A stretch of 7,022 bases of DNA, from NCBI GenBank assembly GCA_025960445.1, contig JAICIT010000129.1, positions 1-7,022 of the forward strand, written 5' to 3'. Shown one piece after another: positions 6,210 through 7,022 of the stretch. The notes beneath the pieces are model-generated. The model did no database searches. It had not been told where the DNA came from and saw only the letters and a program-made list of their open reading frames with translations. Position 1 is the stretch's first letter. Each line of letters starts with the position of its first letter. Source of the DNA: Bradyrhizobium sp. (GTDB lineage Bacteria; Pseudomonadota; Alphaproteobacteria; Rhizobiales; Xanthobacteraceae). A program made the position numbers and the translations under genes.

Positions 6210-6992
6210 TCAAGAGGCGTAGTCCGGCTCCTTTCGGTCGAGCATACGCTTCAACGCATCGAAATGCCGCTGGGCGGGGGTCGGCCCGTTGTACAGATGG
6301 CTACCACCGATATCCCGCTTGGTCTTCTCGACCACCGCATCGGGCAGCTTCTTCAGGGGTTGCCCGGTCCACATCGCATAGATCTGAACCTGCGCGGCAC
6401 GCTCGACGTAATAAAGTCGATCATACGCCTCGGCGACGCTCTCGCCCACGGTGCTGATGCCGTGGTTGGCCATGAACAAAACGGTCTTGTCGCCGATCAC
6501 ACCGGCGAGCCGAGCGCCTTCGGCCGGGTCGAGCGCGGGGCCGGTGTATTCGTCGTCATAGGCGATTTCGCCCGACATGCCGACCTCGGTCTGGCCGATC
6601 TCCTTGATGCGCGGGTCCTCGAGACGGGTGAGCGCGCTGGCGTAGGGCATGTGGGTGTGAAACACGGCCTTGGCTTGCGGCAGCGCCTTGTGGATGGGCG
6701 CGTGGATGCAGTAGCAGGAGCGCTCGACTTCACCTTCGCCGCGCTTGACCGCACCGTCATCGATTCCGACTTCCATAAAGGACGAAGCCGTTACCTCGGA
6801 CCAGTGCATCCCGAACGGAATCTGGTAGTAACGATCGCTGCGGCCCGGCACCACCAGAGTCAGGTGGTTGAAAATGCCCTCGCTGAAACCCTGCATGAAG
6901 GCGACCCGGTGGGCCGCCGCCAGATCGACGCGCGCCTGCCATTCCTGTGCGCTGCTGTCTCCGAGCGTGTTCGGCGAAACCCTGAACTGCAT
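6210..6992 (-). CDS. Class II aldolase/adducin family protein
   Basis: A 260-residue cytoplasmic protein of the aldolase II superfamily (L-fuculose-phosphate aldolase / L-ribulose-5-phosphate 4-epimerase / adducin head fold). Seen motifs are RVDLAAAHRVAFMQGFSEGIFNHLT from 21, the IPFGMHWSEVTASSF block at 58-72, IHAPIHKALP at 96-105, metal-binding HTH at 112-114 (H112, H114), and MANHG at 174-178 with the third zinc-ligand candidate H177. C93 or a nearby residue falls where FucA has its catalytic Glu73, so classical aldol chemistry is doubtful; this is usual in the adducin-like branch, and the substrate is unknown. The C-terminal part (ERAAQVQIYAM at 197-207) is also typical. The start is firm: AGGGAGGA stands five bases before ATG 6992. 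The next gene downstream (DUF952) begins 185 bp later and is probably a separate unit. Confidence 0.92.
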   Translation of the reverse strand: MQFRVSPNTLGDSSAQEWQARVDLAAAHRVAFMQGFSEGIFNHLTLVVPGRSDRYYQIPFGMHWSEVTASSFMEVGIDDGAVKRGEGEVERSCYCIHAPIHKALPQAKAVFHTHMPYASALTRLEDPRIKEIGQTEVGMSGEIAYDDEYTGPALDPAEGARLAGVIGDKTVLFMANHGISTVGESVAEAYDRLYYVERAAQVQIYAMWTGQPLKKLPDAVVEKTKRDIGGSHLYNGPTPAQRHFDALKRMLDRKEPDYAS

Positions 6993-6997
6993 GAGCG

Positions 6998-7005
6998 TCC
7001 TCCCT
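6998..7005 (-). promoter_or_regulatory. Strong Shine-Dalgarno for the aldolase-family gene
   Basis: AGGGAGGA on the minus strand lies five bases before the ATG at 6992. It is the best ribosome binding site in the window and fixes the start of that gene. Only 17 more bases of upstream sequence are visible, so the promoter is outside the window. Confidence 0.75.
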
Positions 7006-7022
7006 GTGTTGCCCCTCGACGG

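Overview
The window looks like a chromosomal segment of an alphaproteobacterium, most plausibly of the Bradyrhizobium / Rhodopseudomonas / Afipia group (Nitrobacteraceae). The reasons are high GC with GC-rich third codon positions, a branched-chain amino acid type periplasmic binding protein, the bacterial ATP-dependent DNA ligase with its metallo-beta-lactamase exonuclease, and a DUF952-pyrD pair. This assignment comes from family recognition; no database search was run.

Layout: (1) 1-258, minus: the N-terminal 86 codons of an ABC transporter substrate-binding protein with a twin-arginine-like signal peptide, cut by the window edge. (2) 376-1302, minus: a TPR-methyltransferase fusion (308 aa). 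(3) A 69-bp divergent gap holding a near-perfect 16-bp AT-rich palindrome. (4) 1372-2412 and 2409-4172, plus: ligase-associated exonuclease and ATP-dependent DNA ligase, overlapping by ATGA. (5) 4263-4565, plus: a 100-aa two-helix membrane protein resembling DUF6460. (6) 4586-5683 and 5680-6024, minus: pyrD (quinone-dependent dihydroorotate dehydrogenase) preceded by a DUF952 protein, again overlapping by ATGA. (7) A 185-bp gap with a possible promoter and a small inverted repeat. (8) 6210-6992, minus: a class II aldolase/adducin-family protein with a strong ribosome binding site. Every part of the window is accounted for and no gene-free stretch exceeds 300 bases.

Two pairs of genes are clearly translationally linked. 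The exonuclease and ligase form the core of a DNA repair module whose usual other partners, a Lhr-like helicase and the PdeM-type phosphoesterase, are absent from the flanks seen here. The DUF952 protein and PyrD form a second pair linking an uncharacterised protein to pyrimidine synthesis. There are no RNA genes, insertion sequences, CRISPR arrays or clear signs of recent transfer. I found no convincing new biological system; the points worth a second look are the reduced repair module, the DUF952-pyrD coupling, the Tat-like signal and the palindrome between the divergent genes.
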